Source: Naumannella halotolerans
GTDB lineage: Bacteria > Actinomycetota > Actinomycetes > Propionibacteriales > Propionibacteriaceae
Assembly (NCBI RefSeq): GCF_004364645.1
Contig: NZ_SOAW01000003.1
Span: forward strand, 62,001 to 126,000
Length of the DNA: 64,000 nt
Direction: 5' to 3'
Positions 1 through 8,258 of the stretch are shown in pieces; position 1 is the first letter of the stretch; each line of letters opens with the position of its first letter. The notes under the pieces were generated by a model. That model was not told the origin of the DNA. It saw only the letters and a list, made by a program, of their open reading frames with translations, and made no database searches. A program made the position numbers and the translations under genes.

Positions 1-289
1 CGGCCAGCGCGGCCTCGGCGATCGCCTGGTGCTGGGCGTGCGGGGTGGCGATGTAGAGGACGTCGACCTCGGGGGAGTGGATCAGCTCGTCGTAGCTGCC
101 GTAGGCGATCGGCGTACCGCTCGCCCCCTCGTCATCGGCATGGTCGTCGATGAACGCCTGCGCCCGCTCGGCCGAGCGGGAACCGACCGCGGTGAGGGTG
201 GCATTGGGTACCAGCGCCAGGTCGCGGACCAGGTTGTTGGCGATGCTCCCGGGCCCGACGATGCCCCAGCGGACGGTTTCGATGCTCAT
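1..289 (-). CDS. Gfo/Idh/MocA-family oxidoreductase, N-terminal part (cut by window edge)
   Basis: Only about the first 96 residues are present; the gene continues off the left edge. It begins MSIETVRWGIVGPGSIANNL, with a Rossmann nucleotide-binding turn (GIVGPGSIA), followed near residue 80 by a VDVLYIATPHAQHQ stretch typical of the dinucleotide-binding half of Gfo/Idh/MocA dehydrogenases. The family oxidises or reduces sugars, inositols and related polyols with NAD(P). The substrate cannot be told because the C-terminal domain is missing. The ATG at 287-289 is chosen because the Rossmann strand follows directly. A TAGGCA hexamer lies 7 nt upstream, so the transcript may be leaderless. It is divergent from the LysR gene at 382. 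Confidence 0.88.
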   Translation of the reverse strand, partial: MSIETVRWGIVGPGSIANNLVRDLALVPNATLTAVGSRSAERAQAFIDDHADDEGASGTPIAYGSYDELIHSPEVDVLYIATPHAQHQAIAEAALA

Positions 290-381
290 GGCTTCTGCCT
301 AGAGGACTGCGGCGGTCCGGTCAAGTCCGCAAGTGGTACGAAGACCCGTCGTGGCCCTGCTGATCGTGAGACGATCCGAGA

Positions 382-1299
382 ATGCCGCGGCCGTTCACGC
401 TGATCCAGCTCCGCTACTTCCAGGCCGTGGCGCGGGCGCAGAGCATCACCACGGCAGCGGCGCGGCTGGAGGTCTCGCAGTCGACGGTCTCCACCGCGAT
501 GGCCGAGCTGGAACGCGCGCTCGGGGTGGAGCTGTTCATCCGTCGCCGGAACCGCTCGGTCGTGCTGTCGCCGATGGGGCGACGGCTGTGGTCCAACATC
601 GACATCTTCCTCGAACAGGCAGATGCTCTCTACGAGACCGCACAGGGAATCCGTGACGACGAGGTCTCCGGGTTGCTGCGGATCGCCGTCTTCAGCCCGA
701 TCGCCCCGTTCCGGGCACCGGAGATCGTGGCCGCTTATGAGCACCGGTTCCCGCGGGTGCGGCTGGAGGTGGGGGAGGGTGATCTGGCCGAGTTGCAGGA
801 ACTGCTGATGTCGGGTGATTGTGAGCTCGCCCTGGCCTATGACCTGGATCTGCCGGCCGGTTTCGATCGGACCGTGGTCGCCCGGATCCCACCGCATGTG
901 CTGGTTCCCCATGATCACCCGGCCGCCCGGGCAGGGAAACCGGTCAGACTCACCGACTTCGACGACGAACCGTTGATCGCCCTGGGGTTGCCGCATTCGC
1001 GTGAGTACTACGAACGGCTGTTCGCCCAACTGGGGATGGAGCCCAAGGTGCGGCACCGGTTCCGCAACTACGAGACCGTCCGGGCCTTCGTCGCCGCCGG
1101 TCACGGCTGGACCGTGCTCAATCAACGGGTTCCCTCGATCGGCGGTGCCACCCAGCCGGTGGCCCTGGAGATCGTGGAGGAGCTGCCGCCGGTGGAGGTG
1201 GTGCTCGCACGACCGGCCGGTGTGACGCTGACCCGCCGGGCCGAACGTTTCGTCGAGGTCTGTGCCGAGCTGTACGCCGATCGTTGGCCCGCCTACTGA
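382..1299 (+). CDS. LysR-family transcriptional regulator
   Basis: 305 aa, normal LysR length. A winged helix-turn-helix spans about residues 5-65 (LIQLRYFQAVARAQSITTAA, then SQSTVSTAMAELE). An effector-binding domain follows from about residue 92. It is a recognisable paralogue of the LysR at 33203: both carry LPHSREY, an ETVRAxV segment, and GHG followed by LNQR near the C-terminus. The MHS transporter and amidase lie directly downstream on the same strand and are its likely targets, with an amide or carboxylate compound as possible inducer. Both the target and the ligand are inferences from context. Confidence 0.93.
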   Translation: MPRPFTLIQLRYFQAVARAQSITTAAARLEVSQSTVSTAMAELERALGVELFIRRRNRSVVLSPMGRRLWSNIDIFLEQADALYETAQGIRDDEVSGLLRIAVFSPIAPFRAPEIVAAYEHRFPRVRLEVGEGDLAELQELLMSGDCELALAYDLDLPAGFDRTVVARIPPHVLVPHDHPAARAGKPVRLTDFDDEPLIALGLPHSREYYERLFAQLGMEPKVRHRFRNYETVRAFVAAGHGWTVLNQRVPSIGGATQPVALEIVEELPPVEVVLARPAGVTLTRRAERFVEVCAELYADRWPAY

Positions 1300-1444
1300 C
1301 CGGCCGCGGCACGGGCTGTTGACCGGTCTCGGCGGTCGGCATCGATGTCTTCGATGGCCCGGCAACGGCTGTCTCGATCGGACTTCATCGAAGGGCAACC
1401 CGGAAACGCTGGCGGCCCCCCGCGGTTGGGACGACGATGTCGGT

Positions 1445-2749
1445 ATGACAAACCCCTCGTTGGCCGCACGACCGACACGTGCGACGACTGTGCAGAAGAA
1501 GGTGCTGCTGGGTGGCAGCGTCGGGCAGTTCATCGAGTTCTACGACTTCACCCTGTACGGGTTGACGGCGGTGATCTTCTCCACCCACTTCTTCCCCCAG
1601 GGCGATGCGCTGACGGGGCTGCTGGTGGTTTTCGCCACCTTCGGCGTCGCCTTCGTCTGCCGTCCCCTGGGCGGACTCTTCTTCGGCGCCCTGGGTGACC
1701 GGATCGGTCGACGGCGCACTCTGGCCATCACGCTCTTCCTGGTCGGCGGGGCAACCACCTTGATCGGGTTGTTGCCCACCTTCCATCAGGTCGGGTGGCT
1801 GGCGCCGGTGCTGCTGGTGCTGTGCCGTTTGGCACAAGGGTTCTCCGCCGGCGGAGAATCGGTCGGCGGGCCCTCCTTCGTCTTCGAGCACGCCCCGGTG
1901 GCCCGTCGCGGGTTCTGGATCAACATCACCCTGGCCGCGACCGCCCTGCCCTCGGTGGTCGCCGGCGGCTTGATCCTGGCCCTGAGCACCGGCCTCAGCG
2001 ATGCCGCCTTCGATTCCTGGGGCTGGCGGGTGCCGTTCCTGCTGGCCCTGCCGCTGTCGGCCTTCGGTGTCTGGATCAGGTCCCAGACCGAGGAGTCGGA
2101 GGTGTTCAAGGAGGCCGTCGCCGAGCGAGGTGAGGAGTTCAGCCCGATCCGCGAGTCACTGGCCAAGAACTGGCGGCAGATGCTGCAGGTGATCTTCGTG
2201 ATGGGGCTGACCGCGATGGGCTTCTACTTCCTCTCGGCCTACTTCGTCACCTACATCCAGACCGCCGGCAACCTGAGCCGGGAACAGGCATTGCTGACCA
2301 ATGCTCTGGCGATGACCAGTTACGCGATCCTGTTGCCGGTCGGCGGGTTGATCGGTGACCGGGTGGGGCGCAAGCCGATGATCATGATCGGGTCGGCGGT
2401 GCTGGCGGTGATCTCCATCCCGGTGTTCACCATGGTCACCAGCGGCAACTTCGGGTTGGCCCTGTTGGGGCAGGCGATCTTCGTGGTCGGCCTGTGCCTC
2501 TACGGCGGTGGCTGCTACACCTTCTTCGTCGAGATCTTCAACACCCGTACCCGATTCACCTCCACGGCGATGAGCTACAACGTCGCCTATGCACTCTTCG
2601 GTGGCACCGCCCCGTTCGTCGGGACAGCCCTGGTCGGAGCGACCCAGGTCGCCTCCTCGCCCGGCTACTACATGGCGGCAGCAGCAGTTGCGGTGTTCTT
2701 GTTGATCATCCTCACCCGGGTCCCGGAGACCCGCGGTAGGCAGGGCTGA
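1445..2749 (+). CDS. MFS transporter of the metabolite:H+ symporter (MHS) type
   Basis: 434 aa integral membrane protein with about 12 hydrophobic segments. The start at ATG 1445 is chosen because the open frame upstream lacks membrane-protein character. The protein opens SVGQFIEFYDFTLYGLTA, a pattern typical of MHS members. It has the MFS loop 2-3 signature GALGDRIGRRR and its second-half counterpart GDRVGRKPM. MHS symporters import small carboxylates or betaines (citrate, 2-oxoglutarate, proline, shikimate) with protons. The stop overlaps the amidase start by one base, so transporter and amidase are translationally coupled. The transported compound is probably the amidase substrate or a relative; that is inference. 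Confidence 0.93.
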   Translation: MTNPSLAARPTRATTVQKKVLLGGSVGQFIEFYDFTLYGLTAVIFSTHFFPQGDALTGLLVVFATFGVAFVCRPLGGLFFGALGDRIGRRRTLAITLFLVGGATTLIGLLPTFHQVGWLAPVLLVLCRLAQGFSAGGESVGGPSFVFEHAPVARRGFWINITLAATALPSVVAGGLILALSTGLSDAAFDSWGWRVPFLLALPLSAFGVWIRSQTEESEVFKEAVAERGEEFSPIRESLAKNWRQMLQVIFVMGLTAMGFYFLSAYFVTYIQTAGNLSREQALLTNALAMTSYAILLPVGGLIGDRVGRKPMIMIGSAVLAVISIPVFTMVTSGNFGLALLGQAIFVVGLCLYGGGCYTFFVEIFNTRTRFTSTAMSYNVAYALFGGTAPFVGTALVGATQVASSPGYYMAAAAVAVFLLIILTRVPETRGRQG

Positions 2750-4224
2750 TGACCGGGCAGGTGACGACCGACAGCACCACCGCAGAGGCCGAGCTGCTCG
2801 CGCTCGGCGCCCTGCAGGTACGGCAGCGCTTCGTGGACCGAGAGCTGTCGCCGGTGGAATACCTCGAGGTGTTGCAGCGCCGGGTGGACGAACTCGAACC
2901 CGCGATCAACGCCACCACCGAACAGTTATGGGAACAGGCGCGTACCGAGGCGGCCGAGGCCGAACGGGTCTACCGATCGGCGGCCGCGGGTGAGCACGAC
3001 GGTCCGTTGCCGCCACTGCTGGGACTGCCGGTCGCGACCAAGGAGAAGCACGCCCTCGCTGGTCACACCCTGTCGCAGGGGTTGTCCTTCGACGCCGCAC
3101 GGGTGGCGGGGGCCGACAACGACCTGGTGGCCCGGATCCGGTCGGCGGGGGGAATCGTGCATCTGCGTACCGCCAGCCCGGAGTTCAGCTGCGCCACCTT
3201 CACCCACAGCCCGCTGTGGGGTGTCACCCGCAACCCGTGGAACCACGATCGCTCACCCGGAGGGTCCTCCGGAGGCGCCGGGGCTGCCCTGGCAGCGGGT
3301 TTCACCCCCTTGGCCACCGCATCCGACATCGCCGGATCCACCCGGTTGCCGGCGGCGTTCACCGGCACGGTGGGCTACAAGGCACCGTACGGCCGGATCC
3401 CGGGGGCTCCGCCGCTGTCGCTCGACACCTACCGTGGTGACGGGCCGATGGCACGCAGTGTTGCCGATACCGCACTGCTCGCCTCGGTGATGGCCGGCCT
3501 CAGCCCGGTTGATCACTCCTCGTTGCCGAATCCGATGTCGACCACCGACTGGTTGCAGGCGAGCCGACCGGTCGATCTCCGCGGGATCCGGGTGGCGCTC
3601 TCGGTGAGGCTCGGGGACTATCCGGTGGAATCGGCCGTCGCGGCAGCGACCACCGGGCTGGCCGGGAAGCTCGCCGAGGCCGGGGCCGAGGTGGTCGAGG
3701 TGCAGCTGCCCTGGACCACCGAGCGGACCCGGGAGACCTCGTTCACCCACTTCGGGCATCTGCTCGTACCGGCCATGCGGGAAGCCACCGCGGGGCACAC
3801 CCGCGAGCTCGCCGAGTACACCAGGCGGTTCATGGAGGATGCCGAAGCCACGGTCGCCCGCCGGAGCTTCTACGAAGGGGTGCAGCTGGAGGCGCAGTTG
3901 CAGTCCGAGCTGGCCACCGCGATGGCGGGATTCGACGTCTTGTTGTGTCCCACGTCGGCGGTCGGTTCACTGGCGGCCGACGGACAGTACCTGGACGGGA
4001 TCGATGTCGGCGGTGTCCACCTGCAGCACTACTGGGAGGCCCACATGACCTCGCCGTTCAACATCGCGAATCGCTGCCCGGTGTTGGCCGTCCCCTCCGG
4101 GGTCGGTGACCTCGGTGTCCCCACGGGGGTGCAGCTGGTCGGTCATCCCCATGACGACAGGACCGTGCTGGGTGTGGGTGCGGCCATCGAGCAACTGCAG
4201 CCCTGGCAGCCACTGGCGCCGTGA
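2749..4224 (+). CDS. Amidase, amidase-signature family
   Basis: 491 aa, typical for the family. The Ser-cisSer-Lys catalytic set is visible: K98 in VATKEKH, the glycine/serine-rich loop PGGSSGGAGAAL (S173), and the nucleophile S197 in SDIAGSTRLPAA. These enzymes hydrolyse carboxamides to acid plus ammonia; some act on aryl or acyl amides, others on allophanate or aminoacyl-tRNA. There is no partner subunit that would suggest GatA, and the operon partner is a carboxylate-type importer, so a catabolic amidase is more likely. The start overlaps the transporter stop as TGATG. The protein is cytoplasmic, with no signal peptide. Confidence 0.93.
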   Translation: MTGQVTTDSTTAEAELLALGALQVRQRFVDRELSPVEYLEVLQRRVDELEPAINATTEQLWEQARTEAAEAERVYRSAAAGEHDGPLPPLLGLPVATKEKHALAGHTLSQGLSFDAARVAGADNDLVARIRSAGGIVHLRTASPEFSCATFTHSPLWGVTRNPWNHDRSPGGSSGGAGAALAAGFTPLATASDIAGSTRLPAAFTGTVGYKAPYGRIPGAPPLSLDTYRGDGPMARSVADTALLASVMAGLSPVDHSSLPNPMSTTDWLQASRPVDLRGIRVALSVRLGDYPVESAVAAATTGLAGKLAEAGAEVVEVQLPWTTERTRETSFTHFGHLLVPAMREATAGHTRELAEYTRRFMEDAEATVARRSFYEGVQLEAQLQSELATAMAGFDVLLCPTSAVGSLAADGQYLDGIDVGGVHLQHYWEAHMTSPFNIANRCPVLAVPSGVGDLGVPTGVQLVGHPHDDRTVLGVGAAIEQLQPWQPLAP

Positions 4225-4226
4225 CC

Positions 4227-4700
4227 TCAGGGGCCGCCGATCCGGCCCGGTCCCTCGGGGTCCTGCCGCGGGTGCCGGCGCCGATCCCGGTCGTGCTCCT
4301 CGTGCACACCGAACAGCCGGAACAGCACCGGGGTGAAGAACATCGGCATCAGCATCAACCACCACAGGTGCCAGCCGAAGATGAAACAGGCGAGGATCGC
4401 GATCGGCCACAGGGAGCCGATCACGGCCTGGCCGATCCGCGGGCCGAGACGGTCCTCGGTGCTCGGCGGGGCCACGGCATCGGCTCGGGCGAGGGGCACG
4501 ACCTGTTGCCCGGGTCGCTCACCGGGGAGATCGTCGAACAGCGGCAGCAGGTCGGCGTTGGTCCTGGCCGAGAGCGCCTTGGTCATCCGCTCGTCGAACT
4601 CCTCCTGATCGAGGCGACCGGCGGCCAGGTGCTCCTGCAGGAGCGCCACCGCCTGATCACGCTCGGCATCGCCGATGCGCTTGGCGTTCTCCTCAGCCAC
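4227..4700 (-). CDS. DUF1707 (SHOCT-like) small membrane protein
   Basis: 157 aa. Residues about 8-60 match the actinobacterial DUF1707 module (RIGDAERDQAVALLQEHLAA followed by GRLDQEEFDERM). Two hydrophobic segments at about residues 95-130 should form a membrane hairpin, and a charged tail follows. DUF1707 proteins are common, often abundant, and have no settled biochemical role. The start is a GTG at 4698-4700 behind a GGAGG sequence. The gene is convergent with the amidase, leaving only 2 bases between them. Confidence 0.9.
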   Translation of the reverse strand: MAEENAKRIGDAERDQAVALLQEHLAAGRLDQEEFDERMTKALSARTNADLLPLFDDLPGERPGQQVVPLARADAVAPPSTEDRLGPRIGQAVIGSLWPIAILACFIFGWHLWWLMLMPMFFTPVLFRLFGVHEEHDRDRRRHPRQDPEGPGRIGGP

Positions 4701-4732
4701 GGTGCCTCCGACCGTCGTCTCCTGCTCATTGC

Positions 4733-4738
4733 AGCCTA
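4733..4738 (-). promoter_or_regulatory. Candidate -10 hexamer (TAGGCT) for the DUF1707 gene
   Basis: TAGGCT read on the minus strand, about 33 nt before the GTG start. The same hexamer recurs ahead of several genes in this window and fits the actinobacterial TANNNT -10 form. No convincing -35 was identified. Confidence 0.4.
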
Positions 4739-4774
4739 GCTCCGTCTGGGAAGAGTGAGCTGTGAAGGCGGGAG

Positions 4775-4874
4775 CCAGACAAACGTCACACTCGATCCGG
4801 ACAGCTCCGTCGCCGACCGCGCAGCCGCGCGATCGGGAGGGCCTGACGGTGGAACGAGTGTGACGCTTGTTTGG
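4775..4874. repeat. Long imperfect inverted repeat upstream of lysC
   Basis: The arms are at 4775-4794 and 4855-4874 (core ACAAACGTCACACTCG and its complement). They pair over 20 positions with two mismatches, and enclose about 60 GC-rich bases that contain smaller complementary pieces (CCGTC at 4807-4811 with GACGG at 4844-4848). It lies between the DUF1707 gene and lysC, about 135 nt before the lysC start. It could be an RNA leader structure, a transcription-factor site or a relict of a small inverted-repeat element. It does not resemble a lysine riboswitch that I can recognise. Confidence 0.6.
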
Positions 4875-5007
4875 TTCGGACCTGCGGGTCGCCGTCGGCT
4901 GCTCGGTCCGGGCCCACCGCTGCCCTCGCGTCCGCGGCGCGGTCGGGTATCGGCACAGGGCCCGGGGGAACTACAGTTGCGACGGACCTGAGAGAGGGAG
5001 TTCAGAA

Positions 5008-6276
5008 GTGGCCCGTGTGGTGCAGAAGTTCGGTGGCTCGTCGGTGGCTGATGCCGCCAGCATCAAGCGGGTCGCCAAGCGGGTGGTGGCCAGCCGCCAG
5101 GCCGGCCACGAGGTGGTCGTCGTCATCTCCGCGATGGGCGACACCACCGACGAGCTGCTCGATCTGGCCAATCAGGTCTCCCCACAGCCGCCGCAGCGCG
5201 AACTCGACATGCTGTTGACCGCCGGCGAGCGGATGAGTGCGGCTCTGCTGGCGATGGCGATCAACGACCTCGGGTTGCAGGCACGCTCCTTCACCGGGTC
5301 CCAGGCCGGTGTGATCACCACCGGGGTCCACGGCAATGCCCGGATCCTGCAGATCACCCCCGGCCGGATCGAGAGCGCCGTCGACGAGGGTGACATCGTC
5401 ATCGTGGCCGGGTTCCAAGGGGTCAGCCAGGACACCAAGGATGTGACCACGATCGGGCGAGGTGGATCCGACACCACCGCGGTCGCCCTGGCTGCCGCGC
5501 TGGGCGCCGACTTCTGCGAGATCTACACCGACGTCGACGGGGTCTTCACCGCCGACCCGCGGATCGTCCCGGCGGCTCGGCGGATCCCGAGGATCAGCTA
5601 TGAGGAGATGCTGGAGATGGCAGCCTGTGGCGCCAAGATCCTGCACCTGCGCTGCGTGGAGTACGCCCGTCGGGAGAACGTACCGGTCCACGTGCGCTCA
5701 TCGTTCAACAACCTCGACGGCACCTGGGTGACCGACATCGACGAAGAGGACAACTCCATGGAACAGGCCATCATTTCCGGCGTCGCCCACGACCGCAGCG
5801 AAGCCAAGATCACCATCGTCGGCGTACCGGACCGGATCGGCGAGGCCTCGAAGATCTTCAGCGCGGTCGCCGACGCCGAGATCAACATCGACATGATCGT
5901 GCAGAACGCCTCGGAGGTGAGCACGGCGAAGACCGACATCTCCTTCACCCTGCCCGAGTCCGACGGCAAGCGGGCGGTTGCGGCGCTGAACGCGATCGCC
6001 GAGGACGTCGGGTTCGACAACGTGCTCTACGACGACCAGATCGGCAAGGTCTCGGTGATCGGCGTCGGCATGCGTACCCACCCCGGGGTGACGGCGAGGT
6101 TCTTCGGCGCGCTCGCCGAGGCGGGGGTGAACATCGGCATGATCTCCACCTCCGAGATCCGGATCTCGGTGGTGGTCGATTCGGCCGAGGTCGATCAGGC
6201 GGTACGGGCGGCGCACACCGCCTTCGGTCTGGACAGTGACACCGAGGCCGTGGTCTACGCCGGAACGGGGCGCTGA
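5008..6276 (+). CDS. lysC: Aspartate kinase
   Basis: 422 aa. It phosphorylates L-aspartate, the first step toward lysine, threonine, methionine and diaminopimelate. The kinase domain starts [11 protein letters not shown]; the nucleotide/aspartate motif [13 protein letters not shown] follows, and two C-terminal ACT regulatory domains occupy about residues 265-422. The start is GTG 5008, preceded by GAGAGAGGGAG; the upstream frame is not coding in character. Residue 251 is an internal Met (ATG at 5758) preceded by GAAGAGGA, matching the position where many actinobacterial ask genes start a separate beta subunit. No asd gene follows, unlike the common ask-asd pair. Confidence 0.97.
   Translation: MARVVQKFGGSSVADAASIKRVAKRVVASRQAGHEVVVVISAMGDTTDELLDLANQVSPQPPQRELDMLLTAGERMSAALLAMAINDLGLQARSFTGSQAGVITTGVHGNARILQITPGRIESAVDEGDIVIVAGFQGVSQDTKDVTTIGRGGSDTTAVALAAALGADFCEIYTDVDGVFTADPRIVPAARRIPRISYEEMLEMAACGAKILHLRCVEYARRENVPVHVRSSFNNLDGTWVTDIDEEDNSMEQAIISGVAHDRSEAKITIVGVPDRIGEASKIFSAVADAEINIDMIVQNASEVSTAKTDISFTLPESDGKRAVAALNAIAEDVGFDNVLYDDQIGKVSVIGVGMRTHPGVTARFFGALAEAGVNIGMISTSEIRISVVVDSAEVDQAVRAAHTAFGLDSDTEAVVYAGTGR
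5743..5760 (+). promoter_or_regulatory. Internal ribosome binding site and start for an aspartokinase beta subunit
   Basis: GAAGAGGA at 5743-5750 lies 7 nt before ATG 5758, inside lysC and in frame. The product would be about 172 aa beginning [17 protein letters not shown], the ACT-domain half, by analogy with the known internal start of the Corynebacterium ask gene. The beta product is inferred. Confidence 0.55.
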
Positions 6277-6278
6277 TC

Positions 6279-6689
6279 ATGGACTGGGCAGATGCCCTGG
6301 CATCGCAGCTCCCCAGCATCGTCCTGCTGCTGGTGGTGATCGGCTGTCTGGTGGCGGTGATCAAACTCGCCGTCCCGGGCGCTCCGCGGACCTTCGGTGC
6401 GGTCGGGTTCGGTGTGATCATCCTCGCCGAGGTCACCGGCCTGGTCGGTCAAGTGATCGGTCTGGCGCTGATGGGCCAGGGAGGGCAGCTGGCCTCGGTG
6501 GCGCTGGTGACCGGGTTGTCCAGCGGCATCGCAACGATCCTGATCGCAATCGGGTTCATCCTCGTGACCGTCGCACTGGTCATCGGCCACAAGCAGCCGC
6601 GTGCCGGGGCGCCGATCCCGGACGCAGAATCCCCCCGGGTCAGCCGGAAGCAGGCACGCGGGGCGGACGGATCCGATCCGCGAGCCTGA
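6279..6689 (+). CDS. Small hypothetical membrane protein downstream of lysC
   Basis: 136 aa. Three hydrophobic segments are visible (about residues 12-30, 40-62 and 70-100), followed by a basic, polar C-terminal tail of about 35 residues. I do not recognise a named family. It starts 2 nt after the lysC stop and is followed by a strong terminator, so it is co-transcribed with lysC. Nothing in it indicates a role in amino-acid synthesis or transport; the link is positional only. Confidence 0.8.
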   Translation: MDWADALASQLPSIVLLLVVIGCLVAVIKLAVPGAPRTFGAVGFGVIILAEVTGLVGQVIGLALMGQGGQLASVALVTGLSSGIATILIAIGFILVTVALVIGHKQPRAGAPIPDAESPRVSRKQARGADGSDPRA

Positions 6690-6704
6690 GCGAGGCGAAA
6701 CAGC

Positions 6705-6740
6705 GAACGGGCCCGGTGGAGTGATCCACCGGGCCCGTTC
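6705..6740. terminator. Bidirectional hairpin terminator between lysC operon and scoB
   Basis: A perfect 16-bp stem (GAACGGGCCCGGTGGA with its complement) closes a 4-base GTGA loop. It sits between the 3' ends of two convergent operons. There is no long U tract on either side, as is usual for actinobacterial hairpin terminators. Confidence 0.85.
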
Positions 6741-6761
6741 GGTGTACGAAGTCGCCGACGA

Positions 6762-7397
6762 TCAGACGCCGACGATCAGCTCCGGTTCGGTCTTCTCGAC
6801 GATCTCCTCGGTACTCACCCCGGGCGCGGTCTGTACCAGCTTCAGGCCCTCGGCGGTGACATCGATGACCCCGAGGTCGGTGATGATCCGCTCCACCATT
6901 CCCTTGCCGGTGTAGGGCAGCGAACACTCCTCGACGATCTTGAAGCTGCCGTCCTTGGCGACATGCTCCATCAGCACGATCACTCGCTTGGCACCGTGGA
7001 CCAGGTCCATCGCACCACCCATGCCCTTGACCATCTTGCCCGGGATCATCCAGTTGGCGATGTCGCCGTGGCGGGAGACCTGCATCGCACCGAGGATCGC
7101 GATGTCGATCTTGCCGCCGCGGATCATCCCGAACGAGGTCGCGGAATCGAAGATCGAGGCGCCACGGCGCAAGGTGACGGTCTCCTTGCCGGCGTTGATC
7201 AGGTCGGCATCCTCCTCCCCCTCGAAGGGGTAGGCGCCAACACCGAGCAACCCGTTCTCCGACTGCAGCACCAACTCGACGTCGTCATCGACGTAGTTCG
7301 GCACCAGGGTCGGCAGACCGATGCCCAGATTCACATAGCTGCCATCGACGAGCTCCGAGGCCGCTCGAGCAGCCATCTCCTCACGGGTCCAGCTCAC
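6762..7397 (-). CDS. scoB: 3-oxoacid CoA-transferase, subunit B
   Basis: 211 aa beta subunit of a class I CoA-transferase. The catalytic glutamate is in [11 protein letters not shown]. It opens [14 protein letters not shown] and carries the expected [14 protein letters not shown] segment. With subunit A it moves CoA between succinyl-CoA (or another acyl-CoA) and a 3-oxoacid such as acetoacetate or 3-oxoadipate. Substrate choice cannot be read directly, and no beta-ketoadipate genes lie nearby, so the acetoacetate/succinyl type is the more cautious reading. Its start overlaps the subunit A stop by 4 nt. Confidence 0.94.
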   Translation of the reverse strand: MSWTREEMAARAASELVDGSYVNLGIGLPTLVPNYVDDDVELVLQSENGLLGVGAYPFEGEEDADLINAGKETVTLRRGASIFDSATSFGMIRGGKIDIAILGAMQVSRHGDIANWMIPGKMVKGMGGAMDLVHGAKRVIVLMEHVAKDGSFKIVEECSLPYTGKGMVERIITDLGVIDVTAEGLKLVQTAPGVSTEEIVEKTEPELIVGV

Positions 7398-8197
7398 TTC
7401 GTACCCCCTTCGGCCTCGCCGCTGTCCGGTCGTGGCCGGACCGTCCGTTTCTCGATCATCTTGTCCGCAGCCTGTTCGGGGCTCAGCGCCACCACCCGGT
7501 GCACGAAGACGCCGGGGGTGTGGATCTCGTTCGGGTCGAGTTCACCGGGTTCGACCAGTTCCTCCACCTCGGCGATGGTCACCCGGCCGGCCATCGCAGC
7601 CGGCGGATTGAAGTTCTGTGCCGAGGCACGGTAGATCAGGTTGCCGTGCCGGTCGCCCTTCCAGGCGTGCACCAGGGCGTAGTCGGCGACCAGCGCCTCC
7701 TCCAGGACGAACTCCTTCGGGCCCTCGGCGGTCTCGAAGGTACGCGTCTCCTTCGGCGGTGAGGCGATCGCCACATTGCCCTCGGAGTCGTAGCGCCAGG
7801 GCAGGCCCCCCTCGGCGATCTGGGTACCGGCACCGGTGACGGTGTAGAAGGCAGGGATACCGGAACCGGCGGCGCGAAGGCGCTCGGCCAGGGTTCCCTG
7901 CGGGGTCAGCTCCACCTCCAGCTCGCCGCTGAGGTACTGCCGGGCGAACTCCTTGTTCTCCCCGACATAGGAGGCGACCACTCGCGCGATCCGATGTTCG
8001 CCGAGCAGTCTGCCCAGTCCGCGGCCGTCGACACCGCAGTTGTTGGACACGACCTCCAGATCGGTGGCGCCGGTGTCGAGCAGCGCCTTGATCAGGGTCT
8101 CCGGTACTCCGCACAGGCCGAATCCGCCGACTGCCAGGCGTGATCGGTCCCCGATGTCAGCGACGGCTTCTGCGGCCGTCGGGACAACTTTGTCCAT
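7394..8197 (-). CDS. scoA: 3-oxoacid CoA-transferase, subunit A
   Basis: 267 aa alpha subunit. Its motifs are [20 protein letters not shown] near the N-terminus and [15 protein letters not shown], which match the CoA-transferase family I alpha chain. It is the first gene of the scoAB pair; the ATG at 8197 is preceded by AAGGGAG. A TAGGCT hexamer at 8220-8225 is a likely -10 element, which would give a short leader. The enzyme is cytoplasmic and works as an A/B heteromer. Confidence 0.94.
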   Translation of the reverse strand: MDKVVPTAAEAVADIGDRSRLAVGGFGLCGVPETLIKALLDTGATDLEVVSNNCGVDGRGLGRLLGEHRIARVVASYVGENKEFARQYLSGELEVELTPQGTLAERLRAAGSGIPAFYTVTGAGTQIAEGGLPWRYDSEGNVAIASPPKETRTFETAEGPKEFVLEEALVADYALVHAWKGDRHGNLIYRASAQNFNPPAAMAGRVTIAEVEELVEPGELDPNEIHTPGVFVHRVVALSPEQAADKMIEKRTVRPRPDSGEAEGGTK

Positions 8198-8219
8198 GGT
8201 GATCTCCCTTCCGGCGCTG

Positions 8220-8225
8220 AGCCTA
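8220..8225 (-). promoter_or_regulatory. Candidate -10 hexamer for scoAB
   Basis: TAGGCT on the minus strand, 22 nt upstream of the scoA ATG and just before the ribosome binding site. It is one of several identical hexamers at gene starts in the window. Confidence 0.45.
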
Positions 8226-8258
8226 GACCGCCGGCGCGGTTGATCGACACCCGGGTGC

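Noticed and set aside
286-1533. 415-codon open frame on the minus strand across the LysR gene
   Set aside because: It is antisense to an unmistakable LysR protein. Its translation is Arg/Pro/His/Gly-rich with no motifs, as expected from third-position GC in the opposite strand.
4741-5007. Lysine riboswitch upstream of lysC
   Set aside because: I looked for the conserved multi-helix core and K-turn elements and could not find them. The only clear structure is the long inverted repeat, reported separately.
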